From: Verrucomicrobia bacterium Tous-C9LFEB
Lineage (GTDB): Bacteria; Verrucomicrobiota; Verrucomicrobiia; Methylacidiphilales; UBA1321
DNA: 64,000 nucleotides
Assembly (NCBI GenBank): GCA_002304345.1
Contig: NEUU01000011.1
Coordinates: 62,001-126,000, forward strand
Reading direction: 5' to 3'
Shown here piece after piece: positions 50,250 to 58,427 of this stretch (positions within the stretch are counted from its first letter, which is position 1; each line of letters begins with the position of its first letter). Made by a program: the position numbers and the translations under genes. Under the pieces are notes generated by a model. That model was not told the DNA's origin, did no database searches, and was given only the letters and a program-made list of their open reading frames with translations.

Positions 50250-53096
50250 ATGTCTTGCTGTGCAACCCCCTCAGCACCAACATCTGGATGTTGCGGTAGC
50301 CCGACTGACACCACGGCGATGTCCTCCAGCGACATCCAGTGGCTGCGCTTCGGTATTGCCGGTTTGGTGGCAGCACAGTCGATGGTGCTCGGTCTGGCCA
50401 TCAATCTCTCGCCCCCGCAAGGCCTCGCCCGCACGGTCACGCATACGCTGCTCGGCTTCGGTGCTGTCGTCGTTTTCGCGCTGGTCGGCGGTCCGGTTTG
50501 CCGCGAAGCGTGGGCGCAAGCCCGCGCCCGTCGTTTCGGCATGGAACAACTTTTTCTCATCGGCATTCTCGGCGCGTTTTTCGCCTCGCTCGTCACCACC
50601 TTCACCGGTCAGGGCAGCGTCTACTACGAAGTCGTCACCATCCTCCTCGCGATCTACACCTTTGGCCGCATCATCGGCGACAATCGCCGCGCCGCCGCGT
50701 GGGAAGCGGCGAAGACGCTGGAAAAAGAATTCAGCCAGTGCGACCGCCTCACCGCCGAGGGCCGCATCGAGCGCGTCGCCGTCGCCGTGGTGCAACCCGG
50801 CGACCGCTTTCGCGTGACGCCCGGCGAAGGCATTTCGCTCGATGGTCGTGTCGTGCGCGGCGTCGCGTTCGTCCGGCAAACCCCGCTCACCGGCGAAGCC
50901 TTTCCCGTCGTGAAACGGCCCGGCGACAAAGTCTGGGCGGGCAGCCACGTCCTCGACAGCGCGCTCGAAATCGAATCCGACACCGACGGCACGCAACGCC
51001 AGCTCGACCGCCTGCTCCAATCCGTCGCCGACGCGCGCCAACGCCCCACCCATTGGCAGGCCGAAGCCGACCGTCTCGTCGGCTGGTTCCTGCCGACCAT
51101 CCTGCTCCTCGCTCTCGGCACGTTCGCGTTCTGGACACATCATTCCGGCTGGGCCGCTGGATTGTTCAACGGCCTCGCCGTGATTCTCGTCGCCTGCCCG
51201 TGCGCGCTGGGGCTCGCCACGCCGATCGCGATCTGGAGTGCGCTCAACTCCCTCGCCACGCGCGGCATCGTCGCAGCCTCCGGCGACTTCATCGAGAAAC
51301 TCGCCGCCGTCGACACCGTCGTGTTCGACAAGACCGGCACGCTCAGCGACGAAGAATTGCATCTCGTCGATTTCATCACCGCACCCGGCCTCGACCGCGC
51401 CCAATTGCAAAAGGAAATCGGCGCCGTGCAATCGCAGAGCCGCCACCCGCTCGCCCGCGCGTTTTACGGCTGGGCCGGAACCGATTCCCTCGCCATCGAA
51501 AAACTCGAAACCCTCCCCGGCATCGGCGTCACCGCGCTCATCGACCACCACACCCTCGCCATCGGCAATGCCTCTTTGCTCCACGCCGAAGACGAACCCA
51601 TCGCGCGCGATCTCCGCGCCGCGCTCCTGACCGGGACACCGCGCCGCGCCTCGCATGAAGTATTCATCCAGCGCGACGGCACGCTCGTGGCGCTCGCCTT
51701 GTTGCAGGAAAAATTGCGCGAGACGACGCAAGTCACGCTCGAACGTTTGGCCAGCATCGGCGTCGCGCAGGAAGTGATGACCGGTGATCGCGCGGAAAGC
51801 GTCGCCCATCTCGGCCTGCCCCCGAGCCGCACCGGACTTTCCGCTGAACAAAAAGCGGAGCTGGTCGCGGACCTCCAACGCGCCGGTCGCCGCGTCCTCT
51901 TCGTCGGCGACGGCATCAACGATTCCCCCGCCATGGCGCAAGCCCACGCCAGCATCGCCCTCGCCGCCGGGGCCGGACTCGCCCGCGAAGCCGCCGGAGC
52001 GCAACTCTACGGCAACGACCTCACCGCCGTCCCCGCCGCGCTCGTCATGGCCCGGCGCGTGCGCGACGCCTTGCGCGGCAACATCCTCTTCGCCATCACC
52101 TACAATTTGATTGGTGTCGCCCTCTGCCTCGCGGGCCTTCTCCATCCGATTCTCGCCGCGATCCTCATGCTCTTCTCCAGCATCTCCGTCACGTGGCGCG
52201 CGCTGCGACTCGAACAACTCCTCCGCTCCCTCAACGAACGCGACGCCACCGAAGCATGGGAAGAACTCTCCCGCGGCAGCGTGACGCTGCACCCAGCAGC
52301 GCTCACGCCCGATCTGGACCTCAGTTGTAGCCGAAGCCGATGGCTTCGGCGGGCGCAAGCCGCATGGCCAGGGCTTTTCGGCAACAAAGACTCCCAGCAG
52401 CTGACCGCCTGGTTCTTCGCCATCTCCCTCATCGCCCAAGGGCCGCTCATCGCCTACCTCGCGCAACTCTCCCTTTCCACCACAATCACCCTCACCGTCG
52501 CCGCGACACTCGCCGGTGTCCTCACGCTTCGCTTCTGGTCCCGGTGGCAAAGTTTGAACGGGCAGATGACCCTCGCCATGCTCAGCGCCGGATCGCTTGG
52601 CATGCTCCTCGGCTGGTGGATCGATGCCGGAATGCAGCCCATCGTGGCCGCCGCCAGTCACAGCTGCTGCCACACCGCCAGCGGACCGTGGTGGCAACCG
52701 CTCGCCCCGTGGACTGGCATGAATCTCGGCATGATCCTCGCCTCGCTGCCCGCCATGGTCCTCGTCCGCGACCGCCAGATTCCGCTGCTCGACTCTCTCC
52801 GCAACCGCTGGATTCACGCCCTCTGGGGCACCGTCGGCATGTGGCTCGGCATGGCGCTTTCCGGCTACGTCATGGCGTGGTTCCCCAAGCTCGAACCGCA
52901 GCCCCAATTTTTCCTCTCGTTTGCCGCCATGACCCTCGGCATGCTCCTCGGCATGTTTGCCGCCTGTGCCCTTTGGAGATTTTTAGTTCTTCGCCACACC
53001 CTCCGGACTTTCAGTTCCGGCGTCAGCGTCGCTGAGTCCAGCGTCACGCTGGTCCCCTCTATCAAGAGGGGTACCCCGCAGGGGCGGGGTGTGTGA
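50250..53096 (+). CDS. Copper-type P1B ATPase with an extra C-terminal membrane domain
   Basis: A 948-residue P-type ATPase. The N-terminus MSCCATPSAPTSGCCGSPTD has two CC pairs but no full HMA domain. Core motifs: LTGEAFPV (TGE), the copper-type metal site CPC (ACPCALGLATP, about residue 316), the phosphorylated Asp360 in DKTGT, HP in SRHPLAR and GDGINDSPAM near 553. The ATPase part ends near residue 665. A linker of about residues 675-716 is repeat-encoded. A C-terminal unit (717-925) follows with about six hydrophobic segments and a SHSCCH motif, and the last approximately 20 residues come from repeats too. Next to resB and ccsA, it may supply copper for oxidase assembly, like CcoI/CtpA. 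Confidence 0.88.
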   Translation: MSCCATPSAPTSGCCGSPTDTTAMSSSDIQWLRFGIAGLVAAQSMVLGLAINLSPPQGLARTVTHTLLGFGAVVVFALVGGPVCREAWAQARARRFGMEQLFLIGILGAFFASLVTTFTGQGSVYYEVVTILLAIYTFGRIIGDNRRAAAWEAAKTLEKEFSQCDRLTAEGRIERVAVAVVQPGDRFRVTPGEGISLDGRVVRGVAFVRQTPLTGEAFPVVKRPGDKVWAGSHVLDSALEIESDTDGTQRQLDRLLQSVADARQRPTHWQAEADRLVGWFLPTILLLALGTFAFWTHHSGWAAGLFNGLAVILVACPCALGLATPIAIWSALNSLATRGIVAASGDFIEKLAAVDTVVFDKTGTLSDEELHLVDFITAPGLDRAQLQKEIGAVQSQSRHPLARAFYGWAGTDSLAIEKLETLPGIGVTALIDHHTLAIGNASLLHAEDEPIARDLRAALLTGTPRRASHEVFIQRDGTLVALALLQEKLRETTQVTLERLASIGVAQEVMTGDRAESVAHLGLPPSRTGLSAEQKAELVADLQRAGRRVLFVGDGINDSPAMAQAHASIALAAGAGLAREAAGAQLYGNDLTAVPAALVMARRVRDALRGNILFAITYNLIGVALCLAGLLHPILAAILMLFSSISVTWRALRLEQLLRSLNERDATEAWEELSRGSVTLHPAALTPDLDLSCSRSRWLRRAQAAWPGLFGNKDSQQLTAWFFAISLIAQGPLIAYLAQLSLSTTITLTVAATLAGVLTLRFWSRWQSLNGQMTLAMLSAGSLGMLLGWWIDAGMQPIVAAASHSCCHTASGPWWQPLAPWTGMNLGMILASLPAMVLVRDRQIPLLDSLRNRWIHALWGTVGMWLGMALSGYVMAWFPKLEPQPQFFLSFAAMTLGMLLGMFAACALWRFLVLRHTLRTFSSGVSVAESSVTLVPSIKRGTPQGRGV
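52272..52400. repeat. Family B-like and family A repeats inside the P-type ATPase gene
   Basis: CGGCAGCGTGACGCTGCACC at 52272 is followed at 52324-52400 by GTAGCCGAAGCCGATGGCTT, CGGCGGGCGCAAGC, then TTTTCGGCAACAAAGACTCC and CAGCAGC. The order and spacing equal 43924-44043. The frame is open through it and encodes SVTLHPAALTPDLDLSCSRS and RWLRRAQAAWPGLFGNKDSQ. Confidence 0.85.
53036..53095. repeat. Family B and A fragments forming the ATPase C-terminus
   Basis: GTCCAGCGTCACGCTGG (53036-53052) runs into CCCCTCTATCAAGAGGGG and GGGCGGGGTGTGTG. These encode the final residues SSVTLVPSIKRGTPQGRGV, and the stop TGA follows directly. Confidence 0.85.
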
Positions 53097-53117
53097 TCCT
53101 TACTTTCCGCTAAATCC

Positions 53118-55040
53118 ATGACAACACCTTTGACCGAAGCCCAACGCCGCCAACTCATCGCCGACCGGCAGAAAAAATCCGCCACCTGGGCCATCATCCA
53201 CATCCTGGGCTCGCTCAAGATCGCGATGTTCCTCCTCTTCACCATCGCCCTCGCGGTGGCCATCGCCACCTTTGCCGAATCCAATTTCGACACCGCCGTC
53301 GCCCGCCACTACTTCTACCGCGCCCCGTGGTTCAGCGCCTGGCTCATCGTCCTCTGCATCAACCTCGCCTGCGCCGCCCTCACCCGCTGGCCGTGGCAGC
53401 GCAAGCACCTCGGCTTCGTCATCACCCACATGGGCATCATCACGCTCCTCATCGGCGCGATGGTCGGCCGCCTCAACGGCTTCGAAGCGTTCATCACCCT
53501 CCACAAAGGCACTCCCCTCAAACGCCTCATCACGCAGGACACCATCCTCACCGTGCAGAGCGCGCGCGACGGCGGACTCGACCGCCTGCTCTTCCCGGTG
53601 GAAATCCATCCACCCAGCGAAACCTCCCCCCGCCAAATCTCCCTCCCCGACACCGCGCTCCAGCTCAAGGTCGACGGCTACTCCACCCAGATGATGGAGA
53701 TCAAACAAATCATCCCCTCGCCCTCCCCCGCCTCCCCGGCCGGGGTCGCGCTGGAATTCCACAGCGGCATGATGGGCCAATCGATTCCCATTGGCCTCCT
53801 CCTGCAGCCCGAGGACGCCAGCACGTTCGACTTCTTCGGTCTCGCGAAAATCCAGTTCCTGCCGAAGCTCCCCGACGCGAACGCCGACAAAAAGAAAGCG
53901 CCTGCCACTCTTGTTGAAACCCACGTCGTCCTCGCCGCCGCGCCGGATCAACCGATCGTTCATAGTGCGACGAATAAACCCAGTGGCTACCGTCTCTTCC
54001 TCGGCGCGGAAAATCCCCCCACCTCTGCCGACGTCCCCGTCGACCAGATCAAGTTCATCGTCGTGCTGCGCTCGCCGCATGGCGAAGACCAGAGCTGGCC
54101 GCTGAGCACTGTGCTGAATAAAACCACCACGTTGCGCGATGGTTCCTCCAAGATGGTCGTTGCCGGATTCTGGGCCGACTTCGCCATGCGCGAGGGCAAA
54201 CCAGTCTCGCTCACGAACCAACCCCTCAACCCCGCCATTCTCGTTCATCTCCAGATCAACCCCGCCGCGCTCACCCCGCCGAGCCGCCCCACGCTCACCC
54301 TCGCGCCGGTCGGCAAAGACCAGATCGCGTACCAGATCGTCAAGCAAGGCAAGCTCACCGGCCAAGGCACCGTCAAGGCTGGCGACTCCTTCCCGCTCGG
54401 CTGGGCCGATTGGCAAGCCACCGTGAAAACCGTGGAACCGCAGGCCGAGATTCGCCGCGACTACGCCCCCGCGAAATCCGCTCCCGAAGCCGACAAAAAA
54501 GACGACGCCAACTCGCCCCAAGGCATGGCCCTCGCCAGCTCCAATCTCCCCGGCATTCGTGCCCGCCTTGTCGCCCCCGATGGCCGCACCAGCGAACCCC
54601 GCTGGATCGCTTCCGGCACGTCGCAAGTCATCACGCTCGGCAACGAAGTCATCCGCGTCGGATTCGGACTGAAACCGATTGCGCTGCCGTTCTCCATCAC
54701 GCTGGAAAAGTTTGAAGTCCCCCGCGACGAAGGCACCACCACGCCCGCCAACTTCATCAGCTCGCTGCGCTTCGATGATCCCACGATGGCGGCTCCCCGC
54801 TACGACACCGCCATGATGAACACCCCCGCCATGCATCCCGGCGATTTCTGGCGCTCGCTTCTCGGCTGGAATTACAAATTCTCGCAAGCGCAATGGAATC
54901 CCGACGACCTCGACGAAACCACCCTGCAAGTCCTCTACGATCCCGGCTGGCCGTTCAAGTGGACCGGCTCGCTCATGATCTGCCTTGGCATCGCCGTGAT
55001 GTTCTATTTCAAAGACCCGAAACGTCCGAAGCAGATCTAA
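53118..55040 (+). CDS. resB: ResB-like cytochrome c biogenesis protein
   Basis: A 640-residue membrane protein. Four transmembrane helices are seen: residues about 32-50 (IAMFLLFTIALAVAIATFAE), 70-90, 95-115 (HLGFVITHMGIITLLIGAMV, with His) and 605-625 near the C-terminus, with a large periplasmic domain between the third and fourth. This is the ResB/CcsB layout. ResB and ResC/CcsA together carry heme across the membrane and attach it to cytochrome c apoproteins (System II). The periplasmic domain has a charged insert (AKSAPEADKKDDANSPQG). It follows the ATPase by 21 bases and precedes ccsA. Confidence 0.87.
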   Translation: MTTPLTEAQRRQLIADRQKKSATWAIIHILGSLKIAMFLLFTIALAVAIATFAESNFDTAVARHYFYRAPWFSAWLIVLCINLACAALTRWPWQRKHLGFVITHMGIITLLIGAMVGRLNGFEAFITLHKGTPLKRLITQDTILTVQSARDGGLDRLLFPVEIHPPSETSPRQISLPDTALQLKVDGYSTQMMEIKQIIPSPSPASPAGVALEFHSGMMGQSIPIGLLLQPEDASTFDFFGLAKIQFLPKLPDANADKKKAPATLVETHVVLAAAPDQPIVHSATNKPSGYRLFLGAENPPTSADVPVDQIKFIVVLRSPHGEDQSWPLSTVLNKTTTLRDGSSKMVVAGFWADFAMREGKPVSLTNQPLNPAILVHLQINPAALTPPSRPTLTLAPVGKDQIAYQIVKQGKLTGQGTVKAGDSFPLGWADWQATVKTVEPQAEIRRDYAPAKSAPEADKKDDANSPQGMALASSNLPGIRARLVAPDGRTSEPRWIASGTSQVITLGNEVIRVGFGLKPIALPFSITLEKFEVPRDEGTTTPANFISSLRFDDPTMAAPRYDTAMMNTPAMHPGDFWRSLLGWNYKFSQAQWNPDDLDETTLQVLYDPGWPFKWTGSLMICLGIAVMFYFKDPKRPKQI

Positions 55041-55051
55041 CAACCAAGGCA

Positions 55052-55142
55052 TTTTTGACGAAATTAACGTAATTTTAGAACCAATTAACGAAAGACTTTT
55101 ACAAATCAGAATTTCGTAAATTCCGTTAATTTCGTCAAAAAA
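55052..55142. repeat. Family C inverted repeat, copy 2
   Basis: TTTTTGACGAAATTAACGTA (from 55052) and GTAAATTCCGTTAATTTCGTC followed by AAAAAA (to 55142) are inverted arms around a short centre with AAAGACTTTTACAAATCAGA. The centre is similar to the core of the 58281-58420 element. It starts 12 bases after the resB stop. Confidence 0.8.
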
Positions 55143-55171
55143 CGCTCGTTGTCTGCAATCCAGATACAAAT

Positions 55172-56824
55172 ATGAAATCTCCAATCTCAAATTTGAAATT
55201 CCTTCCCCTCGTGCTGCTCCTCGTCAGCTCCGCCTTCGCCGCCGACATCGTTCCCGACGACGCCCAGCTCGCGCAACTCGCCGTGCAGGATCGCGGCCGC
55301 AAAAAACCCTTCACCACCCTCGCGCAGGAAAGTCTCCTCACCCTCACCGGCAAGAGCGACTACCAGCCCACCGAGGTCAGTCCGAAACAAAACGCCGCCA
55401 CCGTCCTGATCGACCTCTGGATGCAGCCCGACAAGTGGGAACGCAAACCGCTCATTCAGGTCAGCTACCAACCGCTCGCCGTCGGCGTGATGGGTCTCCC
55501 CGCGAAGCAAAAACTCTTCTCCTACCGCGAAGTCGCCGACAGCGTCCCGCTGCGCACGCTCCTCACCGACCTCCAACGCCAGCGTATGCGCACGCCCAAT
55601 GTCGAGCTCACTCCCCTGCAAAAACAGGCGCAGCAACTCGCCGAACGCGTCCGTCTCTACGAGAGCTGGGCGCATGGCCAGGTCGCCCTCGTGCCGCACC
55701 CCTCCAAGGCGGACGGCGTCTGGCTCCCCATTCAGGACATCGGCACCTACTACAACGACGCCAGCGGCGCCGCCGCGCAAAACGCGTTCGTCGCGGCGCG
55801 TGAAGCGTGGTTGAAGAACGACACCACCACCTTCGACACCGCCGTCGGCAAACTCAGCAAGCAACTCGCCGCGCTCTCGCCCGGCGTTTACCCCACGCCG
55901 GACGAACTCTCCTTCGAACGTTTCTACCAACACTTCCATCCCTTCCGCTGGGCGTGGATCGCCTACGCGCTCGCCGCGATTGTGCTCGGCGTGACGTCCG
56001 GCTGGCTGGAAAAACCGGGCTACAAGCTCGGCTGGATTTTGATCCTCCTCGGGTTCGGCTTCCAGATCTTCGGCTTCTACAGCCGCATCGCCATCGCGGG
56101 CCGTCCCCCGGTCACGAACATGTACGAGACCGTGGTCTGGCTCGCCTTCGGCACCGTCCTCTTCGCGATTATTCTCGAGGCCATCTATCGCTGCCGCTAC
56201 TTCCTCCTCGCCGCCGCGCCGGTCGCCGTACTCTCGCTCGTGCTCGCGGACGCGCTGCCCACCGTGCTCGACAGCTCGATCAATCCCCTTGTCCCCGTCC
56301 TGCGGAATAATTTTTGGCTGATCATTCACGTGCTCACCATCACCCTGAGCTACGCCGCCTTCGCGCTCGCCATGGCGGTCGCGCACATCGTCCTTGGCAA
56401 GATTCTCGCCAACCCGAAGCGCAACGATCTCGCCCCGCTCCACAATTACCTCTACCGCACGCTACAGGTCGGCGTTCTCCTCCTCGCCACCGGCACGATT
56501 CTCGGCGGCGTCTGGGCCAATTACTCCTGGGGCCGGTTCTGGGACTGGGACCCGAAGGAAACCTGGGCGCTCATCGCGCTCCTCTGCTACCTGCTCGTCC
56601 TCCATGGCCGCATCGCCGGGTGGTGGAGTGGATTCGGCCTCGCGGTCGGCTCCGTCGTCTGCTTCCTCGCCGTCCTCATGGCGTGGTACGGCGTCAATTT
56701 CGTCCTCGGCAAGGGACTCCACAGTTACGGCTTCGGCACCGGCGGTTACTCCTATGCTCTCGCCTTCGTCATTGCCGAACTGATCTTCGTCGCCCTCGCC
56801 ATTTTCAAAAAGCGTGCCGCATAA
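55172..56824 (+). CDS. ccsA: CcsA/ResC-type cytochrome c assembly protein
   Basis: A 550-residue protein. The N-terminus MKSPISNLKFLPLVLLLVSS ends at a signal-peptidase-like AFA-AD site; the first ten codons resemble the AAATCTC/CAAATTTG repeats nearby. Residues 25-265 form a periplasmic domain, and residues 270-548 form the CcsA membrane domain with about eight helices. The heme-handling WWD motif is WGRFWDWDPKETWALI near residue 453. Conserved His residues occur in the following helices (LVLHGRIAGWW, LHSYGFGTGG). With ResB it exports heme and ligates it to cytochrome c. The large N-terminal domain before the CcsA core is notable. Confidence 0.92.
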   Translation: MKSPISNLKFLPLVLLLVSSAFAADIVPDDAQLAQLAVQDRGRKKPFTTLAQESLLTLTGKSDYQPTEVSPKQNAATVLIDLWMQPDKWERKPLIQVSYQPLAVGVMGLPAKQKLFSYREVADSVPLRTLLTDLQRQRMRTPNVELTPLQKQAQQLAERVRLYESWAHGQVALVPHPSKADGVWLPIQDIGTYYNDASGAAAQNAFVAAREAWLKNDTTTFDTAVGKLSKQLAALSPGVYPTPDELSFERFYQHFHPFRWAWIAYALAAIVLGVTSGWLEKPGYKLGWILILLGFGFQIFGFYSRIAIAGRPPVTNMYETVVWLAFGTVLFAIILEAIYRCRYFLLAAAPVAVLSLVLADALPTVLDSSINPLVPVLRNNFWLIIHVLTITLSYAAFALAMAVAHIVLGKILANPKRNDLAPLHNYLYRTLQVGVLLLATGTILGGVWANYSWGRFWDWDPKETWALIALLCYLLVLHGRIAGWWSGFGLAVGSVVCFLAVLMAWYGVNFVLGKGLHSYGFGTGGYSYALAFVIAELIFVALAIFKKRAA

Positions 56825-57070
56825 CACCTTGTGAGTCAGATCCGAGTCTCCTCCTGTAGGGCGCTTCGGTGAAGCGCCATGGCGGGACACCGTCCCGCCC
56901 TACAGCCCGAGTATAGTCTCGACCTGCACCAGCAGGCGTTCCCTACTTCGTACCTAGAACTCAGTACTTCGTACTTTTGCCGCTTCAGCGGCAAAAAATG
57001 TCGCACACGCAGCTCACCTAGCAAACCTAAGGCAAACCTCCTTGCCCGGTTCCATGCTATAACTCCCTCC
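56825..57070. other. REPIN and upstream block of the mini-ORF
   Basis: 56854-56905 is a family R REPIN (CCTGTAGGGCGCTTCGGTGA to GTCCCGCCCTACAG). TTCGTACCTAGAACTCAGTAC followed by TTCGTAC (56946-56974) is a short direct repeat. CCGCTTCAGCGG (56980-56991) is a small hairpin. 57000-57070 is a block with TCGCACACGCAGCTCACCTA and GGCAAAC and a possible promoter (CTTGCC then GCTATAAC). The block is shared with 17923-17993. Confidence 0.6.
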
Positions 57071-57259
57071 ATGCCCGCCTTGCATCCCTTTGAAATCTCC
57101 CGTCCCAAAATCGCGTGGTCATGGCAACACGACGACGACATCCAACAGAGTCGGTCGCTTCTTGTAGCGCAATGTCGCCACGATTTTTTTCCACGCCCGA
57201 ACGTCCCCTCTTTTCTATCGTCTCACGCATTCACCCATGATTTAATCCTACCGTCATGA
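57071..57259 (+). CDS. Repeat-associated mini-ORF, 62 residues, intact copy
   Basis: The ATG at 57071 opens MPALHPFEISRPKIAWSWQH, then DDDIQQSRSLLVAQCRHDFF and a short tail ending LILPS. The stop TGA overlaps the next gene's ATG (ATGA at 57256-57259), so the two could be translationally coupled. The diverged copy at 17994 keeps the start position, the PFEIS core and the QQ-SLLVA-CR--FF block, which supports a real coding unit or a structured repeat. There is no signal peptide or membrane segment. I know no function. Codon use is not like the neighbouring genes. Confidence 0.4.
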   Translation: MPALHPFEISRPKIAWSWQHDDDIQQSRSLLVAQCRHDFFPRPNVPSFLSSHAFTHDLILPS

Positions 57260-58272
57260 CTCTCTCTGAAATCATCCGTTGCACCCATTCCGAAGCTGGC
57301 GAAATCGAAACCGCCCTTCCCTGCCAGCTCACCACGCTCCGCCCCGCCTCCACCCGCAACGGCAAGCCCTACCTCGATGTCGAATTCTCCGACGGCACCG
57401 CCTCGGAAAAGATCAAGATCTGGCAGGACTCCAGCGCCTACGACCAATGTCACGATCTCGAAGCGGGTGACTGCGCGCAGCTCGAGGGCCGCTTCTGGCG
57501 CAATCAATTCGGCCTCAACATCGACAACCTCCGCGTCCGTCCGCTCACCCACGAGGAGGAAGCCGCGCTCTTCAGCGGCACGCCCGAGCGTCAAGCCAAG
57601 CTCGCCGCGGACATGCTCTTCATCGACGACACCGTCGCCGCACTGACCGATCCCCGCCTGCGCCTGCTCTGCCAGACATTCCTCACCCAGTTCGGAGAAC
57701 GCTTTCGCCGCGCCGCCGCCGCCCGCAGTTATCACCACGCCCGGCGCGGGGGCTTGCTCGATCACACCTCGCAAATGATGCGCGCCGCTGTCGCGCTACG
57801 TGCGGTTTATCCTTCCGTAAATTGGGATCTCGTCATCGCCGGGGTACTCTTCCACGATTGCGGCAAGCTCTGGGAGAACGACTACGAACCGCAGGGATTC
57901 AACAGCCCCCTCACCACCATCGGCGAATTACTCGGCCACATCACCATCGGTATCGAACTGGTCAACCGCCTCTGGCGCACGCTCGATGCCGACCCCGTTT
58001 TTCAGAACGCAGGCACGCCACCCAAGGAATCGGTCCGCGAACATCTCCTCCACCTCATCGCCTCGCACCACGGCCAGCGCGAATTCGGTGCGCCCGTCAC
58101 GCCCCGCACGCCGGAAGGCTGGATGCTCCATTACATCGACAACATCGATGCGCGGTTTGAAATGCTGGCCATGACCTATTCGGAAAAGGGGCAGACCGCC
58201 CCCGGCATCTACGAACATCGCCCGCCGCTGGAAGGCCGCGCCATCGCGCCGCTCCCGCATTGGACGGAATAA
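57256..58272 (+). CDS. OB-fold plus HD domain protein, YhaM-like 3'-5' exoribonuclease
   Basis: A 338-residue cytosolic protein. Residues about 18-95 form an OB-type nucleic acid binding domain (NGKPYLDVEFSDGTASEKIK). Residues 150-325 hold an HD domain: HARRGGLLDHTSQMM (His and Leu-Asp-His), LFHDCGK (HD doublet near residue 203) and HLIASHHGQREFG (second His pair), ending at DNIDARFEML (Asp). All metal ligands of the HD fold are present. The OB-HD order and length equal YhaM, a 3'-5' exoribonuclease of Firmicutes. It is convergent with the kinase gene, with a family C element between. Confidence 0.85.
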   Translation: MTLSEIIRCTHSEAGEIETALPCQLTTLRPASTRNGKPYLDVEFSDGTASEKIKIWQDSSAYDQCHDLEAGDCAQLEGRFWRNQFGLNIDNLRVRPLTHEEEAALFSGTPERQAKLAADMLFIDDTVAALTDPRLRLLCQTFLTQFGERFRRAAAARSYHHARRGGLLDHTSQMMRAAVALRAVYPSVNWDLVIAGVLFHDCGKLWENDYEPQGFNSPLTTIGELLGHITIGIELVNRLWRTLDADPVFQNAGTPPKESVREHLLHLIASHHGQREFGAPVTPRTPEGWMLHYIDNIDARFEMLAMTYSEKGQTAPGIYEHRPPLEGRAIAPLPHWTE

Positions 58273-58280
58273 AGAAAAGA

Positions 58281-58420
58281 ATTTTTGACGAAATTAACGG
58301 AATTTACGAAATGAGGGAAAAGGCAAAACGGATTTGATCAGAATCTTCGTCCGATTTTCTTGCTTTCCTGAGTTCCTGATTAAAAGTCTTTGATTGAATT
58401 TCGTTAATTTCGTCAAAAAT
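58281..58420. repeat. Family C inverted repeat, copy 3
   Basis: ATTTTTGACGAAATTAACGG begins at 58281, and CGTTAATTTCGTCAAAAAT ends at 58420. The centre holds CTTGCTTTCCTGAGTTCCTG followed by ATTAAAAGTCTTTG (58359-58392). Its inverse resembles the family D core at 34247-34277. It fills the convergent gap and could terminate both transcripts. Confidence 0.8.
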
Positions 58421-58427
58421 CCCCGCC

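Noticed and set aside
50271..52907. 878-codon reverse-strand open frame opposite the P-type ATPase
   Set aside because: It is Gly/Glu/Asp-rich with no motif, and the forward strand has all P-type ATPase signatures.
53100..55190. Long reverse-strand frame opposite resB
   Set aside because: Composition is typical of an antisense shadow, and the forward protein has the ResB layout.
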